Below are positions 11,974 through 24,200 of a stretch of 53,176 nucleotides of DNA, piece after piece. The stretch's first letter is position 1. Every line of letters starts with the position of its first letter. The stretch comes from Trebouxia sp. TZW2008 (taxonomy: Eukaryota > Chlorophyta > Trebouxiophyceae > Trebouxiales > Trebouxiaceae), in contig BDIU01000365.1 of NCBI GenBank assembly GCA_002118135.1, forward strand, positions 275-53,450, written 5' to 3'. The position numbers were made by a program, and so were the translations under genes. Under the pieces are notes generated by a model that saw nothing but the letters and a program-made list of their open reading frames with translations, was not told the DNA's origin and did not search any database.

Positions 11974-12849
11974 GTCACAGTCAGTAAGGCAGGTGTCACT
12001 ATAAGGCAGCTGCTGCAAGGGCAGGGGCTTGCCTGATGTTGCCAGAGACCTATCCAGCTGCACAGCCTTTTGCTCCTCCCCACTGGCTAGGCCTGTTAGC
12101 ACAGTGTCTACCAGAGACAGAATTGACCGGTCAGCCTCTGTCCACTCACGTTGCCAAGTCATTGCATTTGCTACACTCTTGTCTAGGCCTTCCTCATGCA
12201 GAAATATCATTTGCATGGTGATGTACACCTGTGCACATGCACTTGCATTCTCAGACATCAGGTAAAGGTACTGGGCCCTCGTTGCATGCTTGCAATGCAC
12301 AGCATGACGTACTGAATCCAGGAACTGCTTTCTGTACTGCTTGTCTGTTTCTGTAAGCCTAGCGCTGCCACTTGACAATGTGACTTCATTGAAGCCACCA
12401 TGTTCAACCTCCAAGCGCAGGCGATCCATTGAATGGCCTGCTCTGAAGGCACATGCTGTGCATCGCACAAGCTGTGTCAGCGCTGCAGCAGCTGGCCTGC
12501 CAGCGTTTTCTATGCACAGCTGCATGAAAGAGGATGGGGAAGTGAGCTGCTGTGGTATCACGCTGAGAGGTGGCACCGTCGCAGAGAAGCTGCTATCAAC
12601 ATGCAGTGCTGTAAAAATGCAGCACTGTGAAGCACTCACCTCATGATAGCCTTGCTGAATGCTGTGGGACAGGCTGGAGAGGCTCTGCTCAGCACGACCA
12701 GTTGCAGTGATCAGGTGCTGAAAACCTACTCTCCGCGAGCGATAGCTGACGCGCGCAACGAGTTGATGGTGATGGCAAGTCCGAGTCTGATCAGCTTGCA
12801 AATTCGACTGCTGCGGCAGTAAGCTTTGCCTGAGCGCGACGGTGCGCAT
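11974..12849 (-). CDS. Uncharacterised protein, possible organelle targeting
   Basis: A frame of 292 aa from ATG at 12849 to a stop at 11974. The first 50 or so residues are rich in Arg, Ser, Gln and His with few acidic residues, resembling a transit peptide. A good donor (GAG|GTGAGT at 12639) and an in-phase acceptor (CCACAG| before 12549) suggest a 90-bp intron. Because 90 is a multiple of three, spliced (about 262 aa) and unspliced forms are both open. The rest is mostly helical by eye, with a charged segment (TETDKQYRKQFLDSVRH, MTWQREWTEADRSILS). I do not recognise the family. The gene is head-to-head with the lysine-rich gene starting at 13739. Confidence 0.6.
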
Positions 12850-13738
12850 GCGAGGTTGCGTGTGGGAGCTTGTAGCTAGCGCGAGCGGTGGGAGGATTTT
12901 TGGAAAACCTTGATGACTTCACGCCCCTCTTCGCGATTTTTGCGCTGAGCAAAGACAGTGCGCGCATCCAGTGCGCACATACAAGCGCGCTCAAGAGCAA
13001 CCCAAATAGGCGAAATTGAAGTGTGGTTTCGGAGCGTGTTCAGCTTGTTGCCAAATGCTTTGACCAGCCAGAAGTTTTCACAAGTTTTGATTACGCTTTG
13101 ATTCAGTGTAAGCTAGAGAGCGGCATTCTACATTGTTGTAGCATTTACACGATGTTTAGCAAGTGTCGATACAGTACTAGTATTGCATATGCACCAGGCA
13201 TCCAGCGATCTTCAGTAGACCTTTGCATGGTGCCTTCTGCCGGCTGCGCCACAATCAAGATCTAGCTGTACCTTATAAGGCAACACCACCATGTTTTAGT
13301 GAATTTGAAAACGAGTCGCCAAGATCAGCGCAAACACTTTCACGGCGCGTTTGCTCACGGCAACACCGTGTGCAAATGCACATTCTGCAGGTCATCATAA
13401 GCATAGTCTGCAACGCCGATGCATGGAATGAGGGCAGCGGAATGCAGAAGAGCGCGCAGCAGCAACACATGATGTGACTGCAGTTGTGGTCTGAGTTTTC
13501 TTGGGTGCTGTGGCCTGCTGCGCGATTTTGAGTTTTAAATTGGTGAGTTGACTCAGAAGAATGGAGGGGACTTCTGAGCTTTCATACGAAATTGACTTGC
13601 CGTTTCATTGCTTTGCGCAACAATTTTGCGCAGCTTTCCGAACCTTTTTGTAGTAGCAAATACTGTAAGTCTTGCTGCCTCTTTTTGCAAGCAGTCGCCA
13701 GTAGCACACCCGAGTTTGTAAGTCCTCTCTAGCCTAAC
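12850..13738. promoter_or_regulatory. Divergent promoter region
   Basis: About 890 bp between the starts of the minus-strand gene (12849) and the plus-strand lysine-rich gene (13739). It contains several GCGC-rich patches near 12830-12990 and 13330-13460. No coding exon is supported, and no defined promoter element can be named. Confidence 0.4.
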
Positions 13739-14625
13739 ATGGGATCAAGCAAGGGAAAGCCAACGGATCCAAAGCTGAGGGAAAAGGTTGTTGAAGGTAG
13801 GACTTGCCTTGAGATCTCAACACTAGCTTCTACTTCATCTCACCGACAGTTTTTTTGATGCAATGCAGACGTCAAGCAGGAGACCAACAAGGATGGCTCT
13901 GGCAAGGGAAAGATGGCCGCCTGGAAAGCAGGTGACGTATGATGCGCTCGTGTAAAGCGGCTGCGGCAGGTCATGATCTGTTTTCTGAATCGACTCTGAC
14001 TGATTTGCTTTGCATCGCAGGCAAGATAGCCAAGGAGTACGAAGCAAAGGGTGGTGACTATGAGAACCAGGCAGGCTCAAAGAACAAGGCCAAGAAGGGT
14101 GCACCAGAGCACAAGGACGACACTGGTAAACTCACTCAATCCCTGCTCGGTTCAGCTACCACAACACCAAGCTTGAATTAGCTCTGACACACCTGCTGTC
14201 TTGCAGATAAGAAGAAGGACAGCAAAGCCACCTCCTCCAAGAGGAAAAAGGCTGAGGAGGACAACGAGGACAAGGCTGAGGACAACGCTGAAGAAGAGGC
14301 AGCAGAGGCGCCTGCCAAGAAGACAGCCAAGGCTAAGAAGGAGACTGCCAGCAAGTCAGATGAGGATAAGCCCGCCAAAAAGCCAGCAGCCAGCAAGGCT
14401 AAGAAAGATGCTGCCAGTCCAGCCAAGGGCAAGAAGGCTGCTGAGCCCAAGAAGGAGACCAAGGCAGCTGCTGCTAAGTCCAAGAAGGATGACGACAAGG
14501 CTGACACAAAGGCCAAGGCATCCCCCAAAAAAGCTGCGGGCACCAAGCGTGCAGCTGCAAAGGATGACAAGGCTGACAAAGCTGACAAGTCTCCAGCCAA
14601 GAAGACCAAGACTGCCAAGAAATAG
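13739..14625 (+). CDS. Lysine/alanine-rich nuclear-like protein with short conserved N-terminal domain
   Basis: Four exons (13739-13796, 13869-13931, 14021-14125, 14207-14625) join in phase to 214 aa. The N-terminal 70 residues have the pattern PTDPKLREKV ... GSGKGKMAAWKAGKIAKEYE followed by KGGDYENQAGSKNKAKKGAPE. I recall this arrangement from small uncharacterised proteins of fungi and algae. The remaining 140 residues are an unstructured tail of Lys, Ala, Asp, Glu, Ser and Pro with many SPAKK/APAKK-like motifs, resembling histone H1 or HMG-type tails. A chromatin or nucleic-acid-binding role is inferred from composition only. The last exon is strongly purine-biased, which opens Arg/Pro and Leu/Ala frames on other strands that are not genes. 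Confidence 0.85.
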
Positions 14626-15231
14626 ATAATGTGCAATTCAACCTGCCCTGCTGTCTTTCACTGTATACTATTGTGTCGTGCGCTAGACAGACTGTGGCTG
14701 TCTTTTGGTCTATTTTATTGACTACTGATGTTGCTGTGACATGCAATGTCTACTGACAATCACTACCATTTGACATGCTTTGAAAATTACTTTCACCACA
14801 CACCTTCTTTAGCTGGCCGCCTGCCAGATTTGGTCGTCAGTTTGTAATGACAGTGTGGACGCCTAGTAAAGCTTCGTTTGCATTCACTGCATACTGCATC
14901 CACTGATCATTTGTCCTGCTCAGACGACTGCATTCCAGCAAAGCACAAAGACTAGTCACATGCTGTCCTGAAGCTATTTCACGGCTCGCAACGGCATACG
15001 TTGCTGGATCTTGTCGTGCACCATGGGTGCTGCATTATTGACTGACTTTGCATTATCTAATTCACACATACTCCATAGATAACAGTCACACTCCAAGCAC
15101 AATTGGTATTCCAGATGATCATAATGTCACGCAACAAACAACTTTCCTCGTATCATTTTTGCTTCATGCGTTTGCCATGATTCATTTCAGCATTCACAAG
15201 ATGATCCTCATGGGACAATTGATGCTTGAGA
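14626..15231. other. Convergent 3' spacer
   Basis: About 600 bp between two tail-to-tail genes (lysine-rich gene on plus, DUF4211 gene on minus). AT-rich compared with the exons, with no supported coding sequence. It should hold both 3' UTRs and polyadenylation sites. Confidence 0.5.
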
Positions 15232-18200
15232 CTAGGTGCGTGCTGACTTGGGGCTCATGAAGCCTCTGATGTCAGCCTGCTTATGTTTCCTAGCAGAAGA
15301 CAATGCAGGAGATGCAGGGCTGGCTGCACTGCCCACTGCCCTTGCAGGAGTAGTGGTTCTGCCTGAAGGGCTCGCATGGTTGAGTGCATCAGTGCCCTCA
15401 GAGCGCCTGGATGCACCCTGCTGCTGCGTATCATCATCTAGTAGATTTACAACCAGCGGCGTCTCACTTTGGCCTTTGCTAGGATGCAGAGCATTTGATG
15501 CTGAACCTTGTGCTGCTGCTGGTGGTGCTGCTGGTGGTGCTGGTTGTGCTGTGGACTCAGCATGACTTTCAGAGACAGCTGAGTCTTTGGCCGAGCCAGC
15601 AGCACCTGATGAAGGTCCTGCATGATTGGAAGGACCAGGAGGTGAATCCTTAACTTCTATTGCAGCCTCTGTGCCAGCTTCCTTGGCAGCAGCATCATCA
15701 ACTTGATCATCAGCTGCGTTGCTGTTGCTTTCAGCCTCAGCATCATCTGAGTCGCTGATTTCCGCTTCTGGATCAATGTCTGAGCCTTCGTCTCCCTCTG
15801 AGTCAGAGTTGAGCTGGTACATGAGCTGCTCAACCTGCATATACAGTGACTTCTCTTTGTGAGGACACTTGATGCAAGGACATTCCTGATGTAGGGACAA
15901 CGCAATTGGTAACCATCAGGACAATTTTCTGAGGAATCAAAGCAAAGAAGTCACTGTACATGTGCTTGCCAATACGCGCTACAAATTCAAGCAGCAGTCC
16001 CTGGTTGGCACTCGCGCTGTCAACCGGCACATATACATGCTTGTGAGCATATGTGCTGTGATGCTGCCATGCAGCAGCCTGTGGGAAGAATAAATTGTCA
16101 GGAGCAGCATCATGCTGTTGCATTCTTGGCAGCAATGGACAGCCTTGACGGTAATCAAGCACAGCTTGAAACTCTAGACATTCTGCTGAGGGCCAAAACA
16201 GCACGAAACAATTGACTTACAAGCATTGCCAAGAAGCCTACATGCTTTTGGCTGCATGCACTTACGGCATTTGTATGATAAGGCGGCAAAACAGTGCTCA
16301 GGAGCAACACAAGCCGCCATACTTTATGTCATCTGACACAGCTGGGGCACAATGTCAAGTCCCACGCATTCCCACTGATACACTAGCAGCGTCAAGAAGA
16401 CAAAGCTTGCATAAGCGCGATGAGCTGCAGCACTTGCACCATGGACTCCAAAGCTAGGCTTTGCATGGCAGACAGAGCACAGATAAAGACTGTTGCATTG
16501 CGCTGTGCGACACGCTTGACATGCATGCCAGCAGGAGTGTAAATGAGAGGACAGTCATGGCACAGGCACATGCATGCTTGCATGCAGGCTCAGGGACAGG
16601 GACCAGCTGCGTGCTGTATGCAGCAAATAGCAATGTGTATTGGCTAAAAAACCAGCCAAACTATTGCATTTTGCGTCTAGTGCGCCCCTCTAGCAGCCAT
16701 GTGGCCAGAGTCTAAATGCCAAGCATAGCTGCACTGCATGACATGCTTCTCACACAGCGCCTATGAAAGATAAGAAGCCAAGGGGTCTTGGAAGTTGATA
16801 CTCACAACGTGTACCAAGGCTAGCAGCATAGGATCTTACCTGCCTCGATGCTCAATACAAATGGTCTAAGATAACATAGGATCAAACTGCTTGCAGACAG
16901 TTAACTGCTCCAGTACATACCTAGCTGGGCTTGCTGAGCCTGTCTAGCACACACTTAGAATGAAATGAATGAATAGGATCTTGACCATGAACATGACTTC
17001 TCTGACTCAGTGTGTCTTCAACAGCAGTCAAGCTGTTGTGGGCAGTGGCCTACTACCGCGCACCCTCAGGTGGTGGCAGCGTTGATGCAGACAAGCATAA
17101 AGCCAGATGCCTTTGCAAGATGAAACAGTGTACAGTGACCTCTCTTTAGAGGACACTCAATGTAAGGACAGTCTTGATGCAAGGACAATGCAATTGGTAA
17201 TCAATCATGGTATTCTGACTGCAGCGGCACATCAGAGAAAGGAAAATTCAATGTGAGGACAACTTTCTTGAGAACCAAAGCAGTCTTTACAGAAGCGGAG
17301 TGATTGTAGCATCACATGGGAGTTTATTTAACAGTTGCAGCACAGGCACTGACCTCGGCCCCAATGTAGCCCTGGTCCTTACGCCAGCATCCGCTGCGCT
17401 CCATGGTGTTGTAATTGGTGGCAAGGTCCACAAGGGACTTGTAGTGCTTGAACAGGCTATCCCTTAGGCCCCTGTTGTCCAACACCCCCTTGGCAGCCTC
17501 AACCCATGAGTCCCCCCTCCCCCTCCCTCTCCTCAGCTGCACAGTGCAAGTTAATGATTCAAGTTGTTGCTGCAGTCACTGTCTCTTTGGTACACAAGGG
17601 ACTTGTAGTGCTGAAACAGGCTGTCCTTCAGCCCCCTGTTGTCCAGCACCCCCTTGACAGCCTCAACCCATGGGTCCCCCCTCCCCCTCCCTCTCCTCAG
17701 CTGCACAGTGCAAGTTGATGATTCAAGTTGTTGCTGCAGTCACTGTCTCTTTGGTACACAAGTGACTCATGGTGCTTGAACAGCCTATCCCTTAGGCCCC
17801 TGTTGTCCAGCACCCCCTTGGCAGCCTCAACCCATGAGTCCCCCCTCTCCCTCCCTCTCCTCAGCTGCACAGTGTAAGTTGATGATTCAAGTTGTTGCTG
17901 CAGTCACTGTCTCTTTGGTACACAAGTGACTCATGGTGCTTGGACAGCTTAGACCTTAGGCCCCTGTTGTCCAGCACCCCCTTGGCAGCCTCAACCCATG
18001 AGTCCCCCCTCCCCCTGCCTCTCCTCAGCTGCACAGTGTAAATTGATGATTCAAGTTGTTGCTGCAGTCACTGTCTCTTTGGTACACAAGTGACTTGTTG
18101 TGCTTGAACAGGCTATCCCTTAGGCCCCTGTTGTCCAGCACCCCGTTGGCAGCCTCAACCCATGGGTCGCCCCTCCCCCTCCTTCTCCTCAGCTGCACAG

Positions 18201-21200
18201 TGCAAGTTGATGGTTCAAGTTGTTGCTGCAGTCACTGTCTCTTTGGTACACAAGTGACTTGTTGTGCTTGAACAGGCTATCCCTTAGGCCCCTCTTGTCC
18301 AGCACCCCCTTGGCAGCCTCAACCCATGGGTCGCCCCCCTCTCCCTCCCTCTCCTCAGCTGCACAACGCAAGCTCATAATTTGACTAGCCGCTGCAGTCA
18401 TGTGGTCTCTCATACATACGTGATGAGTACACAAGGCCCTGCAGTTTTTGCAAAGGCCATCAATCAGCCTCCTGATGCCCAGTAGCCCTTTGGCTGCCCC
18501 AGCCCACAAGTCTCCACTCCCTCCTCCCTCTCCTCAGCTGCACAGTGTCAACCAATGCTTCAGCTACATATGTAATGCACATGTTCTGTTCGCTACAAAG
18601 GGTGAACAGCACCCTCAAGTGCTTACACAGGCTACCCCCTTGGCGACCCCACCTAATGTTCACCCCTTGCCCTCCCCCTCCCCCATAGTGCTCCTGTGAA
18701 TCGCTCCGACACATGCATCGGCCTTCTCTCTTTTCTGTCGCTGCAGGGATTGCAATGCATACAGCAAAGCTACACATCAGAGTATCTAAACTCCATGGGG
18801 GAAAGGCAGTGCATTCAATGCATGTGTAAGATCAGCCCTAGTACTTCAGGCTTGTCTTGGCAGCGTGCCTTTGTGGCCAGCTTGATTCCCCTCTAGGTTT
18901 GTCTGTATGCACCAGCTTGCTGAAGTGAGAAAGCAGTTCACCTTGGTGATGTTGTGCTGGCCCTTGACACGCTTCTTGAGCTTGCCACGCAGGCGGTGCT
19001 TGTAGTGCATCATGGCATGGTACAGCTGCAGCCGCGCACAGCAGAACTTGCCGACTGTGTAATGCATCTCCTGCAACAGAATCTTACTCCTTCTCAGACA
19101 CAGTCAGAAACCATTGAAGTCAAGAGCAGTGATAAATTCTGCAGCAGAATCTGCAGCTTTGCCGCAGCTGCATGCACGTGTAACAGAACTTGCCCACTGT
19201 GTAGTGCATGTCCTGCACCATCATCCACCTCCATCTCACCGTACACACAGACACAGACAGAAACACATACAGAGACACGAAGACAGACAGAGGCAGAACC
19301 ACAAACATGGCTCTGCAGTCATCTCAGCCTGGCATTCATCTGAACGATGCTGAACGTTCAGCACAGACAGTAATGGCATCACAACTGCCATATCGTGCTC
19401 TGCCCAATGGCAGAAGCTCGCAATGCAGATCAAGCCTAAGTGAGATGTGATCAGGTACGCATCTATCATGATGCATGGTGTAGCCCTGACAACAATAACA
19501 ACAAACATACAAGCTGCTTGCAGAAGAAACCAAGCCAGGTTGCTTACAGAACCAGCACAGCAAGTAAGCAGCAAAACAAGCGCTGACCTTCCACTCTGGC
19601 AGACCATCACGCTTGCCATCATCAGTAAAAGGTACATCTCGTCTCACATGGGCGTTGCTGACTCGCCTGCAGGGAATGGCACACCTAAATGCAAGCACTT
19701 GCATTCAGGACCACGCCACAGTCACATATGCAAATTCCATAGTGAGCATGCAGGGTTTTCAAATTTTTCTGTATGGGAGTCAAGACGGTCAGAGCACGCA
19801 TGACTGTGATTCCGTGCTGTGTTTGCAAGCAGACAGGCGCTTTGATTAGTTGGATGGCCCGCTGCCAGATGCTGCATCAGGCTTTGCTGCACAGTGTGCA
19901 GTTCTGATCGTTACATTTTCAGTGCCAATGATTATTGCAGGATGGCTGCTGCTGTACAGTCCTGAGCTTAGTAATAATAATATAAATCATCATTACATGT
20001 CCCAGCATATACTGCCAGGTGTGTGTAGCACAAGTCTTATCTCGCCAGGCAGGCTTGTCTTGAGCGTCGCGGCAAGGACGCCTGATGTTTGATTCATGAT
20101 AGTCAGACGAAACAAAATTCCTGGGCTTGTGGATTCCTGGGCTTGTGTAATGACAAGGCTGAATGCATCCTTCGGATTGCCGTACAATCATGAGGACCCA
20201 GCAATGCAGGGCTGTGTCCAATGCAAAAGTTGCAATTTGCATGAAACTGATGCTGTTGCAATCACTTGCTGCTTTTGTATGAATCTGCTGCTACTTGCTA
20301 TGAGCATAATCAGGGATTGCAGTGCCAGCATACCCGAAGCCATACTTCCAGAGGCGCTTGTAGGGGCGGCCCTTGAGGGTAAGCTTCTTGACGGCATGCC
20401 CCATAGTTTGGCCCCTCATGCACGCTTCACACCGCCCATCCTGGACATATCATTATTGTCAGAATCATCGTTTACATGCCTTTAAATTCATTTCATGATG
20501 CTCAAAACAAGGCAGCCTGGCGAGACAAGACTTGTGCTACACACACCTAGCACTCTTGCTGGAACGTGCAATCATCGTTGTTATTATCATAATGTTTATG
20601 AAGGAGATTTATGAACCAGCTAGGCGCATACGAAACAATGCAGTGCTGCCAGCCTTTTCTGTGCTGACGCACTTGACCTGTGCACACCCTCCACACTGAT
20701 CAATAACAGAAGACAGCAACATGTGACATGCACATCCCTCAAAACGCCAATGTGCGCAACCATAGCAGTATGTGTGTGCAACTCTCTGATGGAGTACATA
20801 GGTGTCAAAGGCATAGTTGCTGGTATCACTGCATGGACAGGTGTAGAGGTGTCAGAAATGTGCAAGATGAAAGGAGATCGGCATTGTTTAGTAATGCGAT
20901 CAAGGCAAGGCCAGCATTTATGGCAGTGCATTGGGCTGTGACATGCAGCTGCTATGTAGCCAGTCAATTTGCTCTGAGATGAAGATAGGCTTCATTGAAA
21001 TGAATTCAGCATCAGGACAGGCGCTCAAGCACAAGCCAGCCGGGTCAGAGCGATTTTGTTGTGTTGACCAAACATAAGCACTGATGGACATGCCAGGCAC
21101 AAAGACAGGCATGAGCGGTCTCTCTTGTTGGATGGCAAGCACACTTTTCAGGAATATTCAACCACAGCTGCGCATGTGCCTGGGCATGCAGCAAGTAAAG

Positions 21201-24200
21201 AGCACAATCCCACTTATGATGAATAAGCAAACCCCTTTCATATGTACCATAAATTGCCTATTGTGCATGGTGAGATTTGTTGATCATAGGCAGGTGCAGC
21301 TTGATGCAGCTGCAAGCTAGGACGATCATTCTAGTCAGCTGATCATGTATATGGCGTTGGGCGCTTTGCAATAGACCCACCTGTGCTTCCCCGTAGCCGG
21401 CCATGCCTTCTGCCCAGTCTGAGGACAGGCCTGGGTAGGTGTCAATGTTGTCCAGCAGCTCTGGCACTGCCTTCTGCCAGGCACTGCTCACTACACACAA
21501 CTCTCTGCACACACTCACACAAGATTTTGCCATGTCTTGAGGAAAGAAGGAAACACTGCTTCATGTCAACAGGCATCAAGACAGGAGCAGTTGTGACTGG
21601 AAGCAGATCCCTGTCTGAACAAGAAAACACCTGACATAGAAATGTTTCCTTCATCTTGGAAAAAGAATGCCTACGTCACCAAGCAACACAAGGATAGCCT
21701 CTGTGACTAGAAGCAGCCGAGAATTGTGTCTCAATAACACTAGAAGGGCTGTTTTTGCAAGGCTGTGACAAGTATGGCTGCAGTGCACAAACACATCATT
21801 GCTCCAGTGCTATGTAGCTTATGGCTTCAGCTATGATCAGACTGTGGCAACTAACAGATGATGCAGTCCAGACATTGCTGGTGATGCAGGCGCTTCAAGG
21901 GCGCACAAAAGGCCGAGCTCTACCAGCACTAGCATTGAGTCACGACTGATGTCAATACAGTGACAGCTGTGACAGACTTTGTGCTCTTCATTGTGGAACT
22001 CGGCGAATGAGCGCATGCACAGTGCAGCGCACAGGCAATTTGCATTAGCTTTGACAAGACAGAATGCGTGCCACATAAACCTAACAGAGTATCAGTGCTT
22101 GTGTAACATGCCTGCGGCTACTGAGCTGCTCTTCGATCTTGCGCAAAGCCTCCTGATATTGGCGGTTAAGCTGCCGATCACGTACCACCCTCACAGCAAA
22201 TGTCTTGTCAACCAAGTCGTACACCATGTACTCAATGTAGTCAGCAAAGTAGTCCGCATCGCTCTTGTGTGCTCTGAAACCAGCATCCTGCAAAGCCATG
22301 CTGGCTGCTGCTGCTGCCCTCTGCTGCGACAAGGCCTGAGTAGCATTTCCCACTGCATGAGCACCGCTGTCATCACCGTCATCATTAAAATCCTCAGCAT
22401 TGTCGTCATCAGCTGCTTGTGCCTCATCATCATCAATGAAGTCAGCCAAATCTTCGCCTGTCTGCTCATCTTGAGCAGTACCACTGTCACCAGACCCTTC
22501 AGTGTCAGCAAGGGAAGAGTTGTCTGAGGTGCTACCGCTTGTGTCTGTATCTGCAGGGGCGTGGAAATTGCTGCCGCCCCAGACGTGCCGAATGCGGTTG
22601 TCAAGGAAGGGGTCTGCCTTGGGCTTGTGCTTGCGCCGACCGCTCTGCAGAGCAGGACATGCTTTCAAACCCTGCCCTTGAGCTGGCACAAGAACTATTA
22701 CAAGCTACAAGAAACCACTCAGCAAGCCTGTGGCATGTGTAGCTGGATGTTCAGCTTCTGCAAGGAACAAGGATTTGCACATTTGCAACTTTGTTTGCAA
22801 ATCTGCATTTTCTGGCCTGTTGCCATTGCATATTTGCGCTGCTTGGCTGCATTTCACATTGCAGGTTTACAGTGGAGGTTCTTAGCACGTGTCAGAGCAT
22901 CCTGCTTCTGAGTCTGGTATAACCGATGTGCTTCGGCAAGCAGGGTAAGATAGTGTCAGGCAGCATGCAAGGCACTCAGGAGCAGAAGCTCATGCTTACA
23001 AAGCAGGACACATACCATGCGCAGCTTCTGCTGATTCTGCTGTATCCTGTCCCTGATGCTGACATGCGTTGCTCCAGGATTCCTAGCATTCCTGGCAAGC
23101 CATCGCGGCCTAGTCTCTACAGCATCATCATCACTGGGATCATCTTCTAGTGGGTCCAGCCCTTCCGCTGCCAAACGAGCTGCTGGAGTCTCCAAGTCCG
23201 CCTCAGCATCATGATCAAAGGCAGTTGCACGCCGTCTGCTGCTGCGTGGCATGTCACCATGCTCGTCATGATCAGAGGCTGTTGCATGCTGTCTGCTACT
23301 GTGTGGCAACTCCTCATCCTGGCCAGCATGATCAGAGGCAGTTGTACGCCGTCTGCTGCTTTCAGGCATGTCATCATCGCCATTGTCATTCAAGACAGTT
23401 GCAGGCTGTCTGCTGTTGTTAAGAATGTCATCATCCACAACATCATTCAAGGCAGTTGCAGGCTGTCTGCTGCTGCTTGGCATGTCATCACCATTGTCAC
23501 CGTCAGAGGCTGTTGCAGGCTTTGTGCTGCTGTCAGGCATGTCATCATCATCGTCATCAAAGATTGCAGGCCGTCTGCGCTTGCCCAGAGCTGGAGGCTT
23601 TGGTACTTGATCAGCACCTTCTGTAGCAGTGGGTCGTGCAGCTGTGCTCTGCAGTGCAGCTTCAGCAGCAGGCTGGGAGACTGTGTGCATGGCCTGCTGC
23701 TGTCCAGGATGCGTGCTGCTGCTAGGCATCTCATCATCCTCATCATCATCAAAGACCACAGCCCTCTTGCGCTTGCCTATCCATGTAGAGCGAGGCGCCT
23801 GCATGTCTTCATGCATGCTGTCATGATCAAGCGGCCTAGCTTCTTCAGCTGCTGAAAGAGGTGCAGCTGGGCTCTGTAGTGTATGTGTTGCATGAGGCTG
23901 AGAGTCAAGTTGGATGGGCTGGGGCTGATCCGGCTGTTTGCTACTATTAGGCACATTGTCATCTTCAATGAGGATTGCAGTGGTAATACACCTGCCTACA
24001 GCGGCAGACTGAAGTGCTGAATCAGCGTCTTTGTCAGCATCATGCTGTGTGCTGTAAAGCACCTGGCTGTCCTTAGGCAATTGCTGATTGTCAGAATCGT
24101 GCAGCTGCTGCTTCTGGCTGTCAGCCTGATGTGCTTGGGACTTTGCATTGGGTTGTTCAGTCTGGTCTGGGATGCCTTCAGCTTCTTCCCACTCTTCTTC

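Noticed and set aside
14178..14636. Leu/Ala-rich minus-strand frame opposite the lysine-rich gene
   Set aside because: It is the antisense shadow of a Lys/Ala/Glu-rich coding exon whose plus-strand splicing is fully consistent.
15844..15956. Protein segment encoded through the MITE (YSDFFALIPQ...)
   Set aside because: The reading frame through the element is incidental. The element has TIRs and a TA duplication, and the frame ends in a stop just beyond it.
16898..16975. Box C/D snoRNA interpretation of the dispersed repeat
   Set aside because: One copy has ATGATGA and CTGA-like strings, but these are not conserved in the other three copies or in the right order and spacing.
17429..18700. 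CRISPR-like or satellite array
   Set aside because: The unit is 164 bp with no short direct repeat and unique spacer structure, and it contains a splice-acceptor, exon and intron pattern in a eukaryotic gene.
22081..22604. Additional frames of 137-182 aa around the acidic exon
   Set aside because: They overlap the DUF4211 exon at 22112-22644 and arise from GAY-rich codons read in other frames.
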